Of a DNA stretch of 57,355 nucleotides, positions 33,448-43,403 are shown piece after piece (the first letter of the stretch is position 1; each line of letters begins with the position of its first letter). The DNA lies in assembly GCF_001046855.1 (NCBI RefSeq), contig NZ_HF570958.1, positions 1,055,222 to 1,112,576 on the forward strand. The letters run 5' to 3'. The DNA is from Nostocoides japonicum T1-X7. GTDB taxonomy: Bacteria > Actinomycetota > Actinomycetes > Actinomycetales > Dermatophilaceae. A program made the position numbers and the translations under genes. The notes beneath the pieces were generated by a model, which saw nothing but the letters and a program-made list of their open reading frames with translations, was not told the DNA's origin and ran no database searches.

Positions 33448-33771
33448 ATGGATGCCGTCCTCCACGCGTTGGCCGATCCGCACCGGCGGGTCATGGTCGA
33501 GGCGCTGTGCGGGGGCGAGGCGACGGCGGGACAGCTCGGCGCGCTCGTGCCGGTGAGCCAACCCGGCGTGTCGCGACACCTCGCGGTGCTGCGCGACGCC
33601 GGACTCGTCGACGTGCGTCCGGACGGACAGCGGCGGGTCTACTCGCTGCGCCCGGCGGCACTCGCGGAGGTCGACGACTGGCTGACCGAGCGCCGCCGGG
33701 TCTGGGAGCAGCGGATGGCCGCCCTCCACACCGAGGTGGCCCGCGGCAGGAGACAACGAAGGAGCGAGTGA
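33448..33771 (+). CDS. ArsR-family transcriptional regulator
   Basis: 107 residues from ATG 33448 (a TTG at 33439 would add three residues). Winged helix with LADPHRRVMVEALCGGEATAGQLGAL, then VSQPGVSRHLAVLRDAGLV as recognition helix, then a wing (DGQRRVYSL). No metal-binding CxC motif is seen. It is coupled to an SRPBCC gene, a common pairing in which ArsR regulates the partner. The palindrome at 33415 is the likely operator. Confidence 0.9.
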   Translation: MDAVLHALADPHRRVMVEALCGGEATAGQLGALVPVSQPGVSRHLAVLRDAGLVDVRPDGQRRVYSLRPAALAEVDDWLTERRRVWEQRMAALHTEVARGRRQRRSE

Positions 33772-34271
33772 TGACGACGGTTCAACAGGGAAGCCTCACC
33801 GGATGGGTCAACGAGGCCGGCAGGGCGGGCACGGTGCACGTCGAGGACGTCTACGACACCGACATCGACGACCTGTGGTCCGCGGTGACCGACCCGGCCC
33901 GGCTGGCCCGGTGGGTGGCCGTCGTCGAGGGGGACCTGCGACCGGGCGGCACCTTCGAGGCGCGGTTCACGAGCACCGCCGAGGGGCCGGGGCGCATCGA
34001 GATCTGCGACGCGCCGCACCACCTGCTCCTCACCATGCGGCCCGACACCGCCGAGCCGGCCGAGATCGAGGCATGGCTGACGAGCGAGGGCGAGGGCACC
34101 CGGCTCGCCGTCGAGGAGCGCGGCCTGCCCGTCGACAGGGCTCCCGACCACGCGGCCGGGTGGCAGGCCCACATCGAGGACCTGCGAGCCCACCTCGAGG
34201 GTCGCCCCGCGGCGTCCTGGCCGGACCGGTGGTCCGAGCTCATCTCGAGCTACCGGCCGGACGGGGCGTGA
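33771..34271 (+). CDS. SRPBCC/AHSA1-domain protein partnered with ArsR
   Basis: 166 residues. The AHSA1-like domain starts at HVEDVYDTDIDDLWSAVTDP, then ARWVAVVEGDLRPGGTFEARF, and ends with the helix HAAGWQAHIEDLRAHLEGR. It starts at ATG 33771, sharing one base with the arsR stop. The fold binds small hydrophobic molecules or client proteins. Confidence 0.88.
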   Translation: MTTVQQGSLTGWVNEAGRAGTVHVEDVYDTDIDDLWSAVTDPARLARWVAVVEGDLRPGGTFEARFTSTAEGPGRIEICDAPHHLLLTMRPDTAEPAEIEAWLTSEGEGTRLAVEERGLPVDRAPDHAAGWQAHIEDLRAHLEGRPAASWPDRWSELISSYRPDGA

Positions 34272-34810
34272 CGGTCGCCCCGCAGGCGCCGGACATCCCG
34301 CCCCCGAGGAGCACGTCGGGCGAGGCGAGGGAGCGGCGCGCGCTCCTGGCATACCTCGATGCCCAGCGCGGTGTCGTCCTCGACGTGATCGCGGGCCTCG
34401 ACGACACGTCCCTGAGGACGGCCGTCGTGCCGAGCGGCTGGACCCCGCTCGGGCTCGTGGAGCACCTCGGGCACGCCGAGCGCTTCTGGGCGCAGGCGGT
34501 CCTCGCCGGCGAGGTGACGGGGCTGCCGTGGGCCGACGACGGGGACGCCGACGGGCCGTTCACGAGCGCGCACGCCGTGGCGGAGGTCCTCGCGTTCTAC
34601 CGGGACCAGTGCGCGCGGACCGACGCGATCCTCGACGGCCTGACCCTCGGCGAGCGTCCACCGGGTGTGCGGCGACCGGATCTGCCCGCCGAGGTGGACG
34701 ACGTGCGCGATGTCGTCCTCCACCTCATCGAGGAGACCGCCCGTCATGCCGGGCACCTCGACATCGCCCGCGAGCTCCTCGACGGACGCACCGGTCTCGG
34801 CCCCCGCTGA
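34268..34810 (+). CDS. DinB/DUF664-family protein
   Basis: 180 residues, four-helix bundle with the two metal-ligand histidine regions typical of DinB/DUF664 proteins: GLVEHLGHAERFW and EETARHAGHLDIARELL. In actinobacteria related proteins can be mycothiol-dependent transferases or isomerases. It starts at GTG 34268 overlapping the SRPBCC stop by four bases, forming a three-gene arsR operon. Confidence 0.85.
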   Translation: MTVAPQAPDIPPPRSTSGEARERRALLAYLDAQRGVVLDVIAGLDDTSLRTAVVPSGWTPLGLVEHLGHAERFWAQAVLAGEVTGLPWADDGDADGPFTSAHAVAEVLAFYRDQCARTDAILDGLTLGERPPGVRRPDLPAEVDDVRDVVLHLIEETARHAGHLDIARELLDGRTGLGPR

Positions 34811-34816
34811 CCCCTT

Positions 34817-34877
34817 CGCACGTGCCGAGCTGATGTCGTTCAGACCGCGTTCGGGCGACGACAACTCGGCACGTGCG
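34817..34877. repeat. Second copy of the 61-bp palindromic element
   Basis: The arms CGCACGTGCCGAG (34817-34829) and CTCGGCACGTGCG (34865-34877) are exact reverse complements. The total length, 61 bp, equals that of the copy at 16436-16496. Inside, TGATG and GCGAC are kept at the same positions. It lies 6 bases after a stop and 17 bases before the next start. Confidence 0.85.
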
Positions 34878-34894
34878 ACGGGGAGTGGGGTTCA

Positions 34895-35518
34895 ATGACG
34901 GGTATGCCGGTCGGGATCCTCCTCGCTGCCGGCGCCGGCGCCCGGATGGGCCGCCCGAAGGCGCTCGTGCGGGACGCCGACGGGACGTCGTGGCTGCTGC
35001 GGGCGGTGGCCTCGCTCCTCGACGGTGGGTGCTCCCCGGTCCTCGCCGTCCTCGGCGCGGAGGCGGAGGCGGCCGCGGAGATCCTCGACGAGGCGGTGCG
35101 CCGCGGCGATCCCGCCGTCCGAGGCGACGTGCGCCGCGTCGTCGCCCTCGACTGGCGGGAAGGGATGGGCGCCTCGCTCCGGGTCGGCCTGACCCACGCG
35201 CTCGGTCTCGAGACCTCCGGACCGCCTCCCACGACGGCGTGCCTCACGCTCGTGGACCTGCCCGACGTCGACGGCCGCGTCGTCCGCCGCGTCGTAGACG
35301 CCGCAGGTGAGGACGCAGCCGCGCTGGCCCGTGCCGCATACGCGGGGTCTCCTGGGCATCCTGTCGTAATTGGCCGGAACCATTGGCTTTTCGTCATCGA
35401 GCAGGCGTCGGGGGACCGCGGAGCACGGGACTACCTCGCGAGCAGACCCGTCGCTCTCGTCGAGTGCGGCGACCTCGCGACCGGCGCCGATATTGACTCG
35501 GGGGAAACCTCGCCATAG
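34895..35518 (+). CDS. MocA/MobA-like molybdopterin nucleotidyltransferase
   Basis: 207 residues. The NTP-binding signature is GILLAAGAGARMGRPKALV. DLPDVDG corresponds to the metal-binding Asp region, and GSPGHPVVIG to the family's C-terminal motif. MocA adds CMP to molybdopterin for xanthine-dehydrogenase-family enzymes, which fits the operon downstream. The C-terminal third has a slightly lower GC content. It starts at ATG 34895; ATG 34904 is possible. Confidence 0.85.
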   Translation: MTGMPVGILLAAGAGARMGRPKALVRDADGTSWLLRAVASLLDGGCSPVLAVLGAEAEAAAEILDEAVRRGDPAVRGDVRRVVALDWREGMGASLRVGLTHALGLETSGPPPTTACLTLVDLPDVDGRVVRRVVDAAGEDAAALARAAYAGSPGHPVVIGRNHWLFVIEQASGDRGARDYLASRPVALVECGDLATGADIDSGETSP

Positions 35519-35527
35519 CCCCTCGTC

Positions 35528-36469
35528 ATGGGTGATGATCGGGTCATGGAACCGTCCTCGGGCGAGGTCGCCTGGTCGCCGACATCGGTGGCGGAAGTGG
35601 CCGAGGCGCTCGGCCGGACGGGGTACCTCACCGACGACGCGCTGGCGACCGTCGCGTTCCTCGCCCTCCGGCTCGGGCGACCGCTCCTTCTCGAAGGCGA
35701 GCCTGGGACGGGCAAGACGACCCTGGCCGAGGCCCTCGCGGAGGCCCTCGACGTCCCGCTCGTCCGAATGCAGTGCTACGAGGGCATCGACGCGAGCCAG
35801 GCGCTCTACGACTGGGACTTCCCGCGCCAGATCCTCCACCTGCGCGCCCTCGAGACCGTCGCGCGAGCCGCGGGAGGAGACGACCAGGCGGCCGACCCGA
35901 CCGACGTCGAGAAGTCGCTCTACGACGAGCGGTTCCTCCTCGCGAGGCCGGTGCTGCGGTCGTTGCGCGAGAGCCCCGTCGTCCTGCTCGTCGACGAGAT
36001 CGACCGCGCCGACGACGAGTTCGAGGCGTTCCTCCTCGAGGTCCTGTCGACCTACCAGGTGAGCATCCCCGAGCTCGGCACGATCCGCGCCGCGACCCCG
36101 CCCGTCGTCGTCCTCACCTCCAACCGGACCCGCGAGCTGCACGACGCGCTCAAGCGGCGCTGCCTCTACCACTGGATCGACCACCCCGGGCTCGAGCGGG
36201 AGCTCGCGATCGTCCGGAGCCGGGCACCCGAGGTGCCGGCGGCCCTCGCCGCGCAGGTCGTCCGGATGACCCAGGAGCTGCGGACCCGCGGGGACCTCCT
36301 CAAGCCGCCGGGGGTCGCCGAGACCCTCGACTGGGCCCGCGCGCTCGACGCCCTCGGGTCGGTCGACCTCGACGTCGAGACCGCCGCCGCGACGCTCGGC
36401 GCGGCGATCAAGTACCACGACGACGCGGAGCGGGTCCGCGCGAGCCTCGCCCGGATCCTCGGGGGCTGA
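35528..36469 (+). CDS. MoxR-family AAA+ ATPase (CoxD-like)
   Basis: 313 residues. Walker A is LLLEGEPGTGKTTL (K63), Walker B is VVLLVDEIDRAD, and sensor 1 lies in VVLTSNRTRELHDALKRRC. CoxD-like MoxR ATPases act with VWA proteins to mature the molybdenum active site. It lies ten bases after the MocA gene and eight before the VWA gene. Confidence 0.92.
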   Translation: MGDDRVMEPSSGEVAWSPTSVAEVAEALGRTGYLTDDALATVAFLALRLGRPLLLEGEPGTGKTTLAEALAEALDVPLVRMQCYEGIDASQALYDWDFPRQILHLRALETVARAAGGDDQAADPTDVEKSLYDERFLLARPVLRSLRESPVVLLVDEIDRADDEFEAFLLEVLSTYQVSIPELGTIRAATPPVVVLTSNRTRELHDALKRRCLYHWIDHPGLERELAIVRSRAPEVPAALAAQVVRMTQELRTRGDLLKPPGVAETLDWARALDALGSVDLDVETAAATLGAAIKYHDDAERVRASLARILGG

Positions 36470-36477
36470 CCGACCGT

Positions 36478-37611
36478 ATGCCGACCGCCACCGCACCGAC
36501 GCCGACGTCACCGGAGGAGCTCCTCCTCGGGTTCGCCCGCGCCGCCCGCGCCGCGGGCCTGCCCGTCACGGCCGACCGCGAGACGGCGCTGCTCGAGGCC
36601 GTGGCCCTCGTGGGGATCGACGACGGGGCCGGGACGTACTGGGCCGGGCGGGCGACGCTCTGCTCGGCACCCGACCACCTCGAGCGCTACGACCGGGTCT
36701 TCGCCGCGTGGTTCCACGCCGCGGCGCGCCCACGAACCGCCGGCCCACCGACGCCGGCACCGGTGCCCATGGCCTCCCTGGCCGACGGCGAGACGCTCGA
36801 CACGGACACCGGGACGGACGACCCGCGCGGCATGCATGCCGTCGCGAGCCGGGCAGACATCCTGCGCCACCGCGACGTGGCGACGCTGACGGCGAGCGAG
36901 AAGGCCGACCTGGCAACGATGTTCGGGTCGCTGCCGCAGCCTCGGCCGCTGCGCCGCTCGGCCCGGCGAACGCCCTGGCGTCGCGGCGAGATCGACGCCC
37001 ACCGGACCCTCCGCCGACACCTCGAGCTGTGGGGTGAGCCGGCCGGGCTCGAGTGGCGCCGCCGTGACTCGGCCCCTCGGCGCGTCGTCCTCCTCGTCGA
37101 CGTGTCCGGCTCGATGGCTCCGTATGCCGACGCGCTCCTGCGCCTCGCCCACCGCTGGTCGGTCCGGGGCCGGGGCCGCCGGGACGTCCACGTCTTCACG
37201 ATGGGCACCCGGCTCACCGACGTGACGAGAGCCCTCGATCGCCCCGACCCGGAGCAGGCCCTCGCCGCCGCCGGAGACGTCGTACCGGACTGGTCCGGCG
37301 GGACGCGCCTCGGGGAGACCCTCAAGGCCTTCCTCGACCAGTGGGGACGGCGTGGACTGGCCCGCGGCGCCGTCGTCGTCGTGTTCAGCGACGGCTGGGA
37401 GCGGGGCGGCGCCGAGCTGTTGGCCGAGCAGATGGCGAGGCTCCGGGCGGTCGCGCACCGCGTCGTGTGGGTCAACCCCCACAAGGGGAAGCCGGGCTAC
37501 CTGCCCGTGCAACAGGGCATCGTCGCCGTGCTTCCCTACTGCGACGACCTGCTGGCCGGCCACTCCTACGCGACCTTCGAGGCCCTGGCGGAGGTGGTGG
37601 ACCGTGCGTGA
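36478..37611 (+). CDS. VWA-domain protein (CoxE-like)
   Basis: 377 residues. The C-terminal von Willebrand A domain has the metal site D208-V-S210-G-S212-M, then a Thr (SGGTRLGE) and FSDGWERGG. The N-terminal half is helical. It pairs with the upstream MoxR ATPase as in cox clusters, where the pair is needed for cofactor assembly. It overlaps the XdhC gene by eight bases. Confidence 0.9.
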   Translation: MPTATAPTPTSPEELLLGFARAARAAGLPVTADRETALLEAVALVGIDDGAGTYWAGRATLCSAPDHLERYDRVFAAWFHAAARPRTAGPPTPAPVPMASLADGETLDTDTGTDDPRGMHAVASRADILRHRDVATLTASEKADLATMFGSLPQPRPLRRSARRTPWRRGEIDAHRTLRRHLELWGEPAGLEWRRRDSAPRRVVLLVDVSGSMAPYADALLRLAHRWSVRGRGRRDVHVFTMGTRLTDVTRALDRPDPEQALAAAGDVVPDWSGGTRLGETLKAFLDQWGRRGLARGAVVVVFSDGWERGGAELLAEQMARLRAVAHRVVWVNPHKGKPGYLPVQQGIVAVLPYCDDLLAGHSYATFEALAEVVDRA

Positions 37612-38830
37612 GGTGCTGCCCGACCTGCTGCGCTGGTGGGAGGCGGGCGAGGACGTCGGCCTCGCGACCGTCGTCGCGACGTGGCGGTCCGCACCCCGCC
37701 AGCCCGGCGCAACGATGCTCGTCGGTCCGGAGGGGGAGGCGGTCGGGTCGGTCTCCGGGGGATGCGTCGAGGGCGCGCTCTACGAGCTGGCCCAGGAGGT
37801 CGTCGCCGACGGGGTGCCCGTCCTCCAGCGCTACGGCGTGAGCGACGACGACGCGTATGCCGTCGGGCTCACCTGCGGGGGGATCCTCGACGTCTTCGTC
37901 GAGGCGGTGTCCCGGCGCACCTACCCGGAGCTCGGCGCCGTCGCCGCCGACATCGAGTCTCGCGTCCCCGTCGCCGTCGCGACCGTCATCGAGCACCCCG
38001 ACCCCACGTGGCTCGGCCGCCGCCTCGTCGTCCACGGCGAGGAGCACGAGCAGGGGTATGTCGGATCCCTGGGGAGCGACCGGGCGGAGGCCGCCGTCGT
38101 CGACGACGCGCGCGGGCTGCTCGCGTCCGGACACTCAGAGACCCTCACGTACGGCCCGGACGGCCAGCGCCGGGGCGAGGGCATGCGCGTCTTCGTCACC
38201 GTCTTCGCGCCGGCGCCGCGGATGCTCGTCTTCGGGGCGATCGACTTCGCCGCGGCGTGCGCGAAGATCGGCTCGTTCCTCGGCTATCGGGTCACCGTCT
38301 GCGACGCCCGGCCCGTCTTCGCGACGCGGAGCCGGTTCCCGGACGCCGACGAGGTCGTCGTCGACTGGCCGCACCGCTACCTCGCGGCCCAGGCGCAGGC
38401 CGGGGCGGTCGACGCCCGGACGGTCGTCTGCGTCCTCACCCACGACCCCAAGTTCGACGTGCCGCTCCTCGAGGTGGCACTGCGGCTCCCGAAGGTCGCC
38501 TACATCGGCGCCATGGGATCGCGTCGCACCCACGAGGACCGGCTGGACCGGCTCCGCGAGGCGGGCCTCACCGAGGACGAGCTGGTCCGGCTGTCGAGCC
38601 CGATCGGCCTCGACCTCGGTGCGCGCACCCCGGAGGAGACGGCCGTGAGCATCGCCGCCGAGATCGTCGCCCTCCGGTGGGGCGGACACGGGCGGCGTCT
38701 CGCCGACGTCGACGGGCCCATCCACCGCAAACGCGGAGGCGTCCACGGGAGGGTCTCCGCACCCTCGGAGGCGGGCTCATGGCATACCTCAAAACCCTTG
38801 CACGACAACAGGGCTGGCACGACGATCTGA
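37604..38830 (+). CDS. XdhC/CoxI-family molybdenum cofactor insertion protein
   Basis: 408 residues. An N-terminal XdhC domain ([32 protein letters not shown]) and a C-terminal Rossmann-like domain ([37 protein letters not shown]). XdhC proteins bind and sulfurate the molybdenum cofactor before insertion. It starts at GTG 37604 inside the VWA gene. The last ~20 residues (after VSAPSEAGS) are probably non-conserved. Confidence 0.92.
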   Translation: MREVLPDLLRWWEAGEDVGLATVVATWRSAPRQPGATMLVGPEGEAVGSVSGGCVEGALYELAQEVVADGVPVLQRYGVSDDDAYAVGLTCGGILDVFVEAVSRRTYPELGAVAADIESRVPVAVATVIEHPDPTWLGRRLVVHGEEHEQGYVGSLGSDRAEAAVVDDARGLLASGHSETLTYGPDGQRRGEGMRVFVTVFAPAPRMLVFGAIDFAAACAKIGSFLGYRVTVCDARPVFATRSRFPDADEVVVDWPHRYLAAQAQAGAVDARTVVCVLTHDPKFDVPLLEVALRLPKVAYIGAMGSRRTHEDRLDRLREAGLTEDELVRLSSPIGLDLGARTPEETAVSIAAEIVALRWGGHGRRLADVDGPIHRKRGGVHGRVSAPSEAGSWHTSKPLHDNRAGTTI

Positions 38831-38853
38831 AGCACCCAACCGAGGAGTCACAG

Positions 38854-39321
38854 ATGACCCGCATCACCGTCACCGTCGACGACGTGTCATACACCGACGA
38901 GGTCGAGCCGCGAACGCTGCTCGTGCACTACCTGAGGGAGCAGCTCGGCAAGACGGGGACCGTCGTCGGGTGCGACACGAGCAACTGCGGGGCGTGCACC
39001 GTGCACCTCGACGGGGTGAGCGTGAAGTCGTGCAACGTCCTCGCCGTCCAGGCCGACGGGTCGACCGTCACGACGATCGAGGGACTCGCGACGGACGGGC
39101 GGCTGCATCCCGTCCAGGAGGCCTTCCACGAGTGTCACGCCCTCCAGTGCGGCTACTGCACGCCGGGCATGATCATGCAGTCGATCGACCTCCTGCGCGA
39201 CAACCCCGACCCGACGGAGCAGGAGATCCGCGAGGGCCTCGAGGGCAACCTGTGCAGATGCACCGGCTACCACAACATCGTCAAGGCCGTGCAGTATGCC
39301 GCCGCCGGAGGTGCGAAGTGA
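38854..39321 (+). CDS. Molybdenum hydroxylase small subunit (two 2Fe-2S clusters)
   Basis: 155 residues. The plant-ferredoxin-type cluster is bound by C40, C45, C48 and C60, and the second cluster by C99, C102, C134 and C136 (CGYC and LCRCTGYHN). It transfers electrons between the molybdenum and FAD subunits (CoxS type). A GAGGAG ribosome site precedes the ATG, and the stop overlaps the large subunit start by four bases. Confidence 0.95.
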   Translation: MTRITVTVDDVSYTDEVEPRTLLVHYLREQLGKTGTVVGCDTSNCGACTVHLDGVSVKSCNVLAVQADGSTVTTIEGLATDGRLHPVQEAFHECHALQCGYCTPGMIMQSIDLLRDNPDPTEQEIREGLEGNLCRCTGYHNIVKAVQYAAAGGAK

Positions 39322-41768
39322 CCGTCACCGACGAGCGTCCCGCCACCAAGGAGGTCGGGTCGCGCCGCACCCGCAAGGAGGACCAGCGGCTCATCACCGG
39401 GCGGACCCGGTGGACCGACAACATCCAGCTCCCGGGGATGCTCCACCTCGCCATGGTGCGCAGCCCGTTCGCCCACGCGAAGGTCCTCTCCGTCGACACC
39501 GCGGCGGCGAAGGGCGCCCCGGGGGTCATGGGCGTCTTCACCGGCGCGGACCTCGCCGAGACGCAGGGAGCGAACATCAACGCCTGGCCCATCACGGCCG
39601 ACCAGGTCACCCCGACCCACCTGCCCGTCGTCGTCGACCACGTCGCCTGCGCGGGCGAGATCGTCGCCGTCGTCGCGGCCCGGTCGGCCGCCGCCGCGCG
39701 GGACGCCGCCGAGCTCGTCGACGTCGACTACGAGGAGCTGCCCGCCGTCCTCGACATGAAGGAGGCGCTGACCGACGCCGTCCTCGCCCACCCCGACCTC
39801 GGGACGAACAAGTCGGCCTTCTGGACGCTCGACTCCGCGGAGGCCGGCACCGGCGCCGACGTCGACGAGGCCATCGCGAAGGCCCGCGAGGACGGCATCG
39901 TCATCGAGCGGGAGTACCGCCAGCAGCGGCTCATCCCGGCGTTCATGGAGCCGCGCTCGACCGTCGTCGACCCGACGGGGGAGCAGATCGTCATCTGGTC
40001 GGCCACCCAGGTGCCGCACATCCTGCGGTTCTGCATCGCCGCGACGACCGGCATCCCCGAGTCGAAGATCCGGGTCATCGCCCCCGACGTCGGCGGCGGC
40101 TTCGGCGGCAAGCTCCAGACGACACCGGAGGAGTTCGCGACCCTCGCGGTCGCCCGCAAGCTCGGCAAGCCGGTCAAGTACACCGAGACCCGCTCGGAGT
40201 CGCTGCTCTCCGGCCATCACGGGCGCGACCAGTGGCAGAGGCTCACCCTGTCCGCCGAGAAGGACGGGACGGTCACCGGGTTCAAGGTCGAGCTGCTCGC
40301 CGACCTCGGCGCCTACGTCGCGATCGTCGGCGGGGGCGTGCCCGTCCTCGGGGCCTGGATGTTCAACTCGATCTACAAGTTCCCGGCGTACCGGTTCACC
40401 GTCCAGACGATCCTCACGAACAAGCCGTGGGTCGACGCCTACCGGGGGGCCGGGCGCCCCGAGGCGACGTTCGGCATCGAGCGGATGATGGACGAGCTGG
40501 CCGCCGAGGTCGGCGTCGACCCGTTGGCGATCCGCGAGAAGAACTGGATCACCCACGAGGAGTTCCCGTTCACGACGGTCGCCGGCATGACGTACGACTC
40601 GGGGAACTACGAGGCGGCGACGGCCAGGGCCACGGAGCTCTTCGACTACGACGGGATGCGGGCCGAGCAACGCCGTCGTCGGGAGTCCGGCGACCCGGTG
40701 CAGCTCGGGATCGGCGTCTCGACGTTCACCGAGATGTGCGGGCTCGCGCCGTCCCGGATCCTCGGGCAGCTCAACTACGGCGCCGGCGGCTGGGAGCACG
40801 CGTCGATCCGGATGCTCGCGACGGGCAAGGTCGAGGTCATCACCGGGACCTCCCCGCACGGGCAGGGCCACGAGACGGCGTGGAGCCAGATCGTCGCGGA
40901 CCGCCTCGGCATCCCCTTCGAGGACGTCGAGGTGCTCCACGGCGACACCCAGATCGCGCCGCGTGGCCTCGACACCTACGGTTCGCGCTCGCTCGTCGTC
41001 GGGGGCGAGGCCGTCGTCCGGGCCGCCGACAAGGTCATCGAGAAGGCGAAGCCGGTCGCGGCGCACCTCCTGGAGGCCGACGTGGCCGACATCGAGTTCA
41101 CGGACGGCACGTTCGGCGTGCGGGGCACCGACAAGGGGATCGGCATCGCCGACCTCGCCCTCGCCGCGTTCGCCGCCCACAACTGGCCCGACGGGCTCGA
41201 GCCGAGCCTCGACGCGGAGGCGACCTTCGACCCGGACAACTTCTCCTTCCCCCACGGCACGCACCTGTGCGCGATGGAGGTCGACACGGAGACCGGGGCG
41301 ACGCGGATGCGCAAGTACGTCTGCGTCGACGACGTCGGCGTCATCGTCAACCCGCTCATCGTCGAGGGCCAGGTGCACGGCGGCCTCGTCCAGGGAATCG
41401 CGCAGGCCCTCTGGGAGGGCGCGGAGTTCGACGACAACGGCACCCTCGTGACCGGCTCGTTCGTCGACTACACGCTGCCGACGGCAGCCGACACGATCAG
41501 CTTCGTGACCGACCACACGACGTCGCCGTCGACGACGAACACGTTGGGCACCAAGGGAGTCGGCGAGGCCGGGACCATCGCCTCGACACCGGCCGTCGTC
41601 AATGCCATCGTCGACGCGCTCCGACCCCGTGGCATCCACGACGTCGAGATGCCGTGCACCCCGGAGCGGGTCTGGCGGGCGATCCGGTCCGCGGGCGCCG
41701 ACTCCGCCGGCGCGGCCCCGTCCGCCGCCCAACCCCATTTCGACGAGTCGGAAGGTGACGTCCAGTGA
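39318..41768 (+). CDS. Molybdenum hydroxylase large subunit, form II CoxL-like
   Basis: 816 residues of the xanthine dehydrogenase/CO dehydrogenase large-subunit family. It binds the molybdopterin cytosine dinucleotide cofactor ([31 protein letters not shown]). The active-site loop reads AYRGAGR (residues 374-380). True aerobic CO dehydrogenases (form I) have AYRCSFR with a Cu-binding Cys, which is missing here. It is therefore a form II enzyme, whose substrate may be an aldehyde, purine or other heterocycle. The complete maturation set lies upstream. Confidence 0.93.
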   Translation: MTVTDERPATKEVGSRRTRKEDQRLITGRTRWTDNIQLPGMLHLAMVRSPFAHAKVLSVDTAAAKGAPGVMGVFTGADLAETQGANINAWPITADQVTPTHLPVVVDHVACAGEIVAVVAARSAAAARDAAELVDVDYEELPAVLDMKEALTDAVLAHPDLGTNKSAFWTLDSAEAGTGADVDEAIAKAREDGIVIEREYRQQRLIPAFMEPRSTVVDPTGEQIVIWSATQVPHILRFCIAATTGIPESKIRVIAPDVGGGFGGKLQTTPEEFATLAVARKLGKPVKYTETRSESLLSGHHGRDQWQRLTLSAEKDGTVTGFKVELLADLGAYVAIVGGGVPVLGAWMFNSIYKFPAYRFTVQTILTNKPWVDAYRGAGRPEATFGIERMMDELAAEVGVDPLAIREKNWITHEEFPFTTVAGMTYDSGNYEAATARATELFDYDGMRAEQRRRRESGDPVQLGIGVSTFTEMCGLAPSRILGQLNYGAGGWEHASIRMLATGKVEVITGTSPHGQGHETAWSQIVADRLGIPFEDVEVLHGDTQIAPRGLDTYGSRSLVVGGEAVVRAADKVIEKAKPVAAHLLEADVADIEFTDGTFGVRGTDKGIGIADLALAAFAAHNWPDGLEPSLDAEATFDPDNFSFPHGTHLCAMEVDTETGATRMRKYVCVDDVGVIVNPLIVEGQVHGGLVQGIAQALWEGAEFDDNGTLVTGSFVDYTLPTAADTISFVTDHTTSPSTTNTLGTKGVGEAGTIASTPAVVNAIVDALRPRGIHDVEMPCTPERVWRAIRSAGADSAGAAPSAAQPHFDESEGDVQ

Positions 41769-42622
41769 TCCCCGCCCAGTTCGACTACGTGGCACCCGAG
41801 TCCGTCGAGGACGCCCTCGCGGCGCTCGCCGCGGCGGGCGACGAGGCGAAGGTCCTCGCGGGCGGCCAGAGCCTCCTACCCGTCCTGCGGATGCGGCTCA
41901 ACGCCCCCGAGGTCGTCGTCGACCTCGGCCGCATCCCCGAGCTGCGGGAGATCTCCGACGACGGCGAGGCGATCGTCATCGGGTCGATGGCGACGCATTC
42001 GGCCGTCGTCGCGAGCGACCTCGTCCGCGAGCACGCTGCGCTGCTCGCCCGGACGGTGGCCGAGGTCGCCGACCCGCAGGTCCGCCACCGCGGCACGGTC
42101 GGCGGAGCGCTCGTCCACGCCGACCCGGCGGGCGACGTCGGTGCCGCGGCCCTCGCGCTCGATGCGGAGTTCACCATCGTGGGACCCGGTGGCTCCACGC
42201 GGACCGTCGCGGGCGCGGACTTCTTCGTCGACCTCTTCGAGACGGCCGTCGGCGAGGGCGAGCTGCTCACGCGGATCCGGATCCCCAAGCACACCGGCTG
42301 GGGCGCGCACTACGAGAAGTTCGTGCGGGTCGCCCACCAGTGGTCGATCGTCGCGGTCGCCGCGACCGTCCGGGTCGAGGGCGGGACGATCGCCGAGGCC
42401 CGGGTGGGCCTGACGAACATGGGCTCCACGCCGCTGCGGGCCCGGTCGGTCGAGGAGGCGCTCGTCGGCCGGCCGGCCACCGAGGACGCCGTGCGCGCCG
42501 CGGCCGCCTCCGCCGCCGACGGGACGAACCCGCCCTCCGACCTCAACGGCGACAGCGACTACCGCAAGCACCTCGCGACGGTGCTCACCCGGCGCGCCGT
42601 CCTCGCCGCGGCACAGGGGTGA
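41765..42622 (+). CDS. Molybdenum hydroxylase medium (FAD) subunit
   Basis: 285 residues of the CoxM/XdhB type. The FAD-binding motifs are LAGGQSLLPVLRMRL and GTVGGALVHADPAGD, with a C-terminal CO_deh_flav_C domain (HYEKFVRVAHQWSIVAVAA). It starts at GTG 41765 overlapping the large subunit stop. Confidence 0.94.
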   Translation: MIPAQFDYVAPESVEDALAALAAAGDEAKVLAGGQSLLPVLRMRLNAPEVVVDLGRIPELREISDDGEAIVIGSMATHSAVVASDLVREHAALLARTVAEVADPQVRHRGTVGGALVHADPAGDVGAAALALDAEFTIVGPGGSTRTVAGADFFVDLFETAVGEGELLTRIRIPKHTGWGAHYEKFVRVAHQWSIVAVAATVRVEGGTIAEARVGLTNMGSTPLRARSVEEALVGRPATEDAVRAAAASAADGTNPPSDLNGDSDYRKHLATVLTRRAVLAAAQG

Positions 42623-42626
42623 GCCC

Positions 42627-43364
42627 GTGGAGCTGAAGCACAACTTCACGGTGCCCGCGCCGGTCCAGGCGTCGTGGGACCACTTCATGGACATCGCGTC
42701 GGTCGCCGAGTGCTTCCCCGGCGCGACGGTGACCGGCGTGTCCGAGGAGGAGTTCTCCGGGACGGTCAAGGTGAAGCTCGGCCCGATCGCCTTGCAGTAT
42801 GCGGGATCCGGCACCTTCGTCGAGCGGGACGACGACGCGCACACGGCGACGATCCGCGCCAACGGCAAGGACAGGCGCGGCAACGGCACGGCCGGGGCGA
42901 CGGTGACGATCGCCCTGGCGCCCGACGGGGACGGGACCGCCGTCGACGTGACGACGGATCTCGCCGTCACCGGCAAGCCCGCCCAGTTCGGCCGCGGCGT
43001 CATGCAGGACGTGTCCGACAAGCTGCTCGGCCAGTTCGTCGCGTGCCTCGAGCAACGGCTGACGGCCGCGCCGGCCGCTGCCTCGGGCGCCGAGGCCGAT
43101 GACACGAGTGCATCGAGCCCCGGCGAGGTGTCCGACGCCTCCGGTGCCCCGGCGGCCGCCGAGGTGGCCGGGGCGTCCGGCACGACACCGGCGCCGTCGG
43201 CGAGATCGGCGCCGTCGCATGCCGCCCCGCCGCCGGCAGCCGACGACGCCCTCGACCTCGGCGCGGCGGTCGTCCCCGTCCTGCTCAGGTCGTACGCTCC
43301 GCACTTGGTCGCCGCGCTCGTCGGCTTCGTCCTCGGAGTGCTCGTGGGGCGCCGGCGCCGCTGA
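42627..43364 (+). CDS. CoxG-like SRPBCC protein with C-terminal membrane anchor
   Basis: 245 residues. The SRPBCC/CoxG domain (residues 1-150) shows MELKHNFTVPAPVQASWDHF, CFPGATVTGV and VTTDLAVTGKPAQFGRGVM. A disordered Ala/Ser/Pro linker and a hydrophobic helix (LVAALVGFVLGVLVG) followed by RRRR form a tail anchor. In Oligotropha, CoxG tethers the CO dehydrogenase to the membrane. The gene lies four bases after the FAD subunit. Confidence 0.9.
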   Translation: MELKHNFTVPAPVQASWDHFMDIASVAECFPGATVTGVSEEEFSGTVKVKLGPIALQYAGSGTFVERDDDAHTATIRANGKDRRGNGTAGATVTIALAPDGDGTAVDVTTDLAVTGKPAQFGRGVMQDVSDKLLGQFVACLEQRLTAAPAAASGAEADDTSASSPGEVSDASGAPAAAEVAGASGTTPAPSARSAPSHAAPPPAADDALDLGAAVVPVLLRSYAPHLVAALVGFVLGVLVGRRRR

Positions 43365-43403
43365 CGGGCCGCCCCACCGCGCGCTCTGCAGCCGGCTGAC
43401 AGG

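Noticed and set aside
39318..41768. True aerobic CO dehydrogenase (form I)
   Set aside because: The active-site loop is AYRGAGR, lacking the Cys of AYRCSFR.
39267..41795. Minus-strand frame of over 800 codons opposite the molybdenum large subunit
   Set aside because: Composition artefact; the plus-strand protein is conserved throughout.
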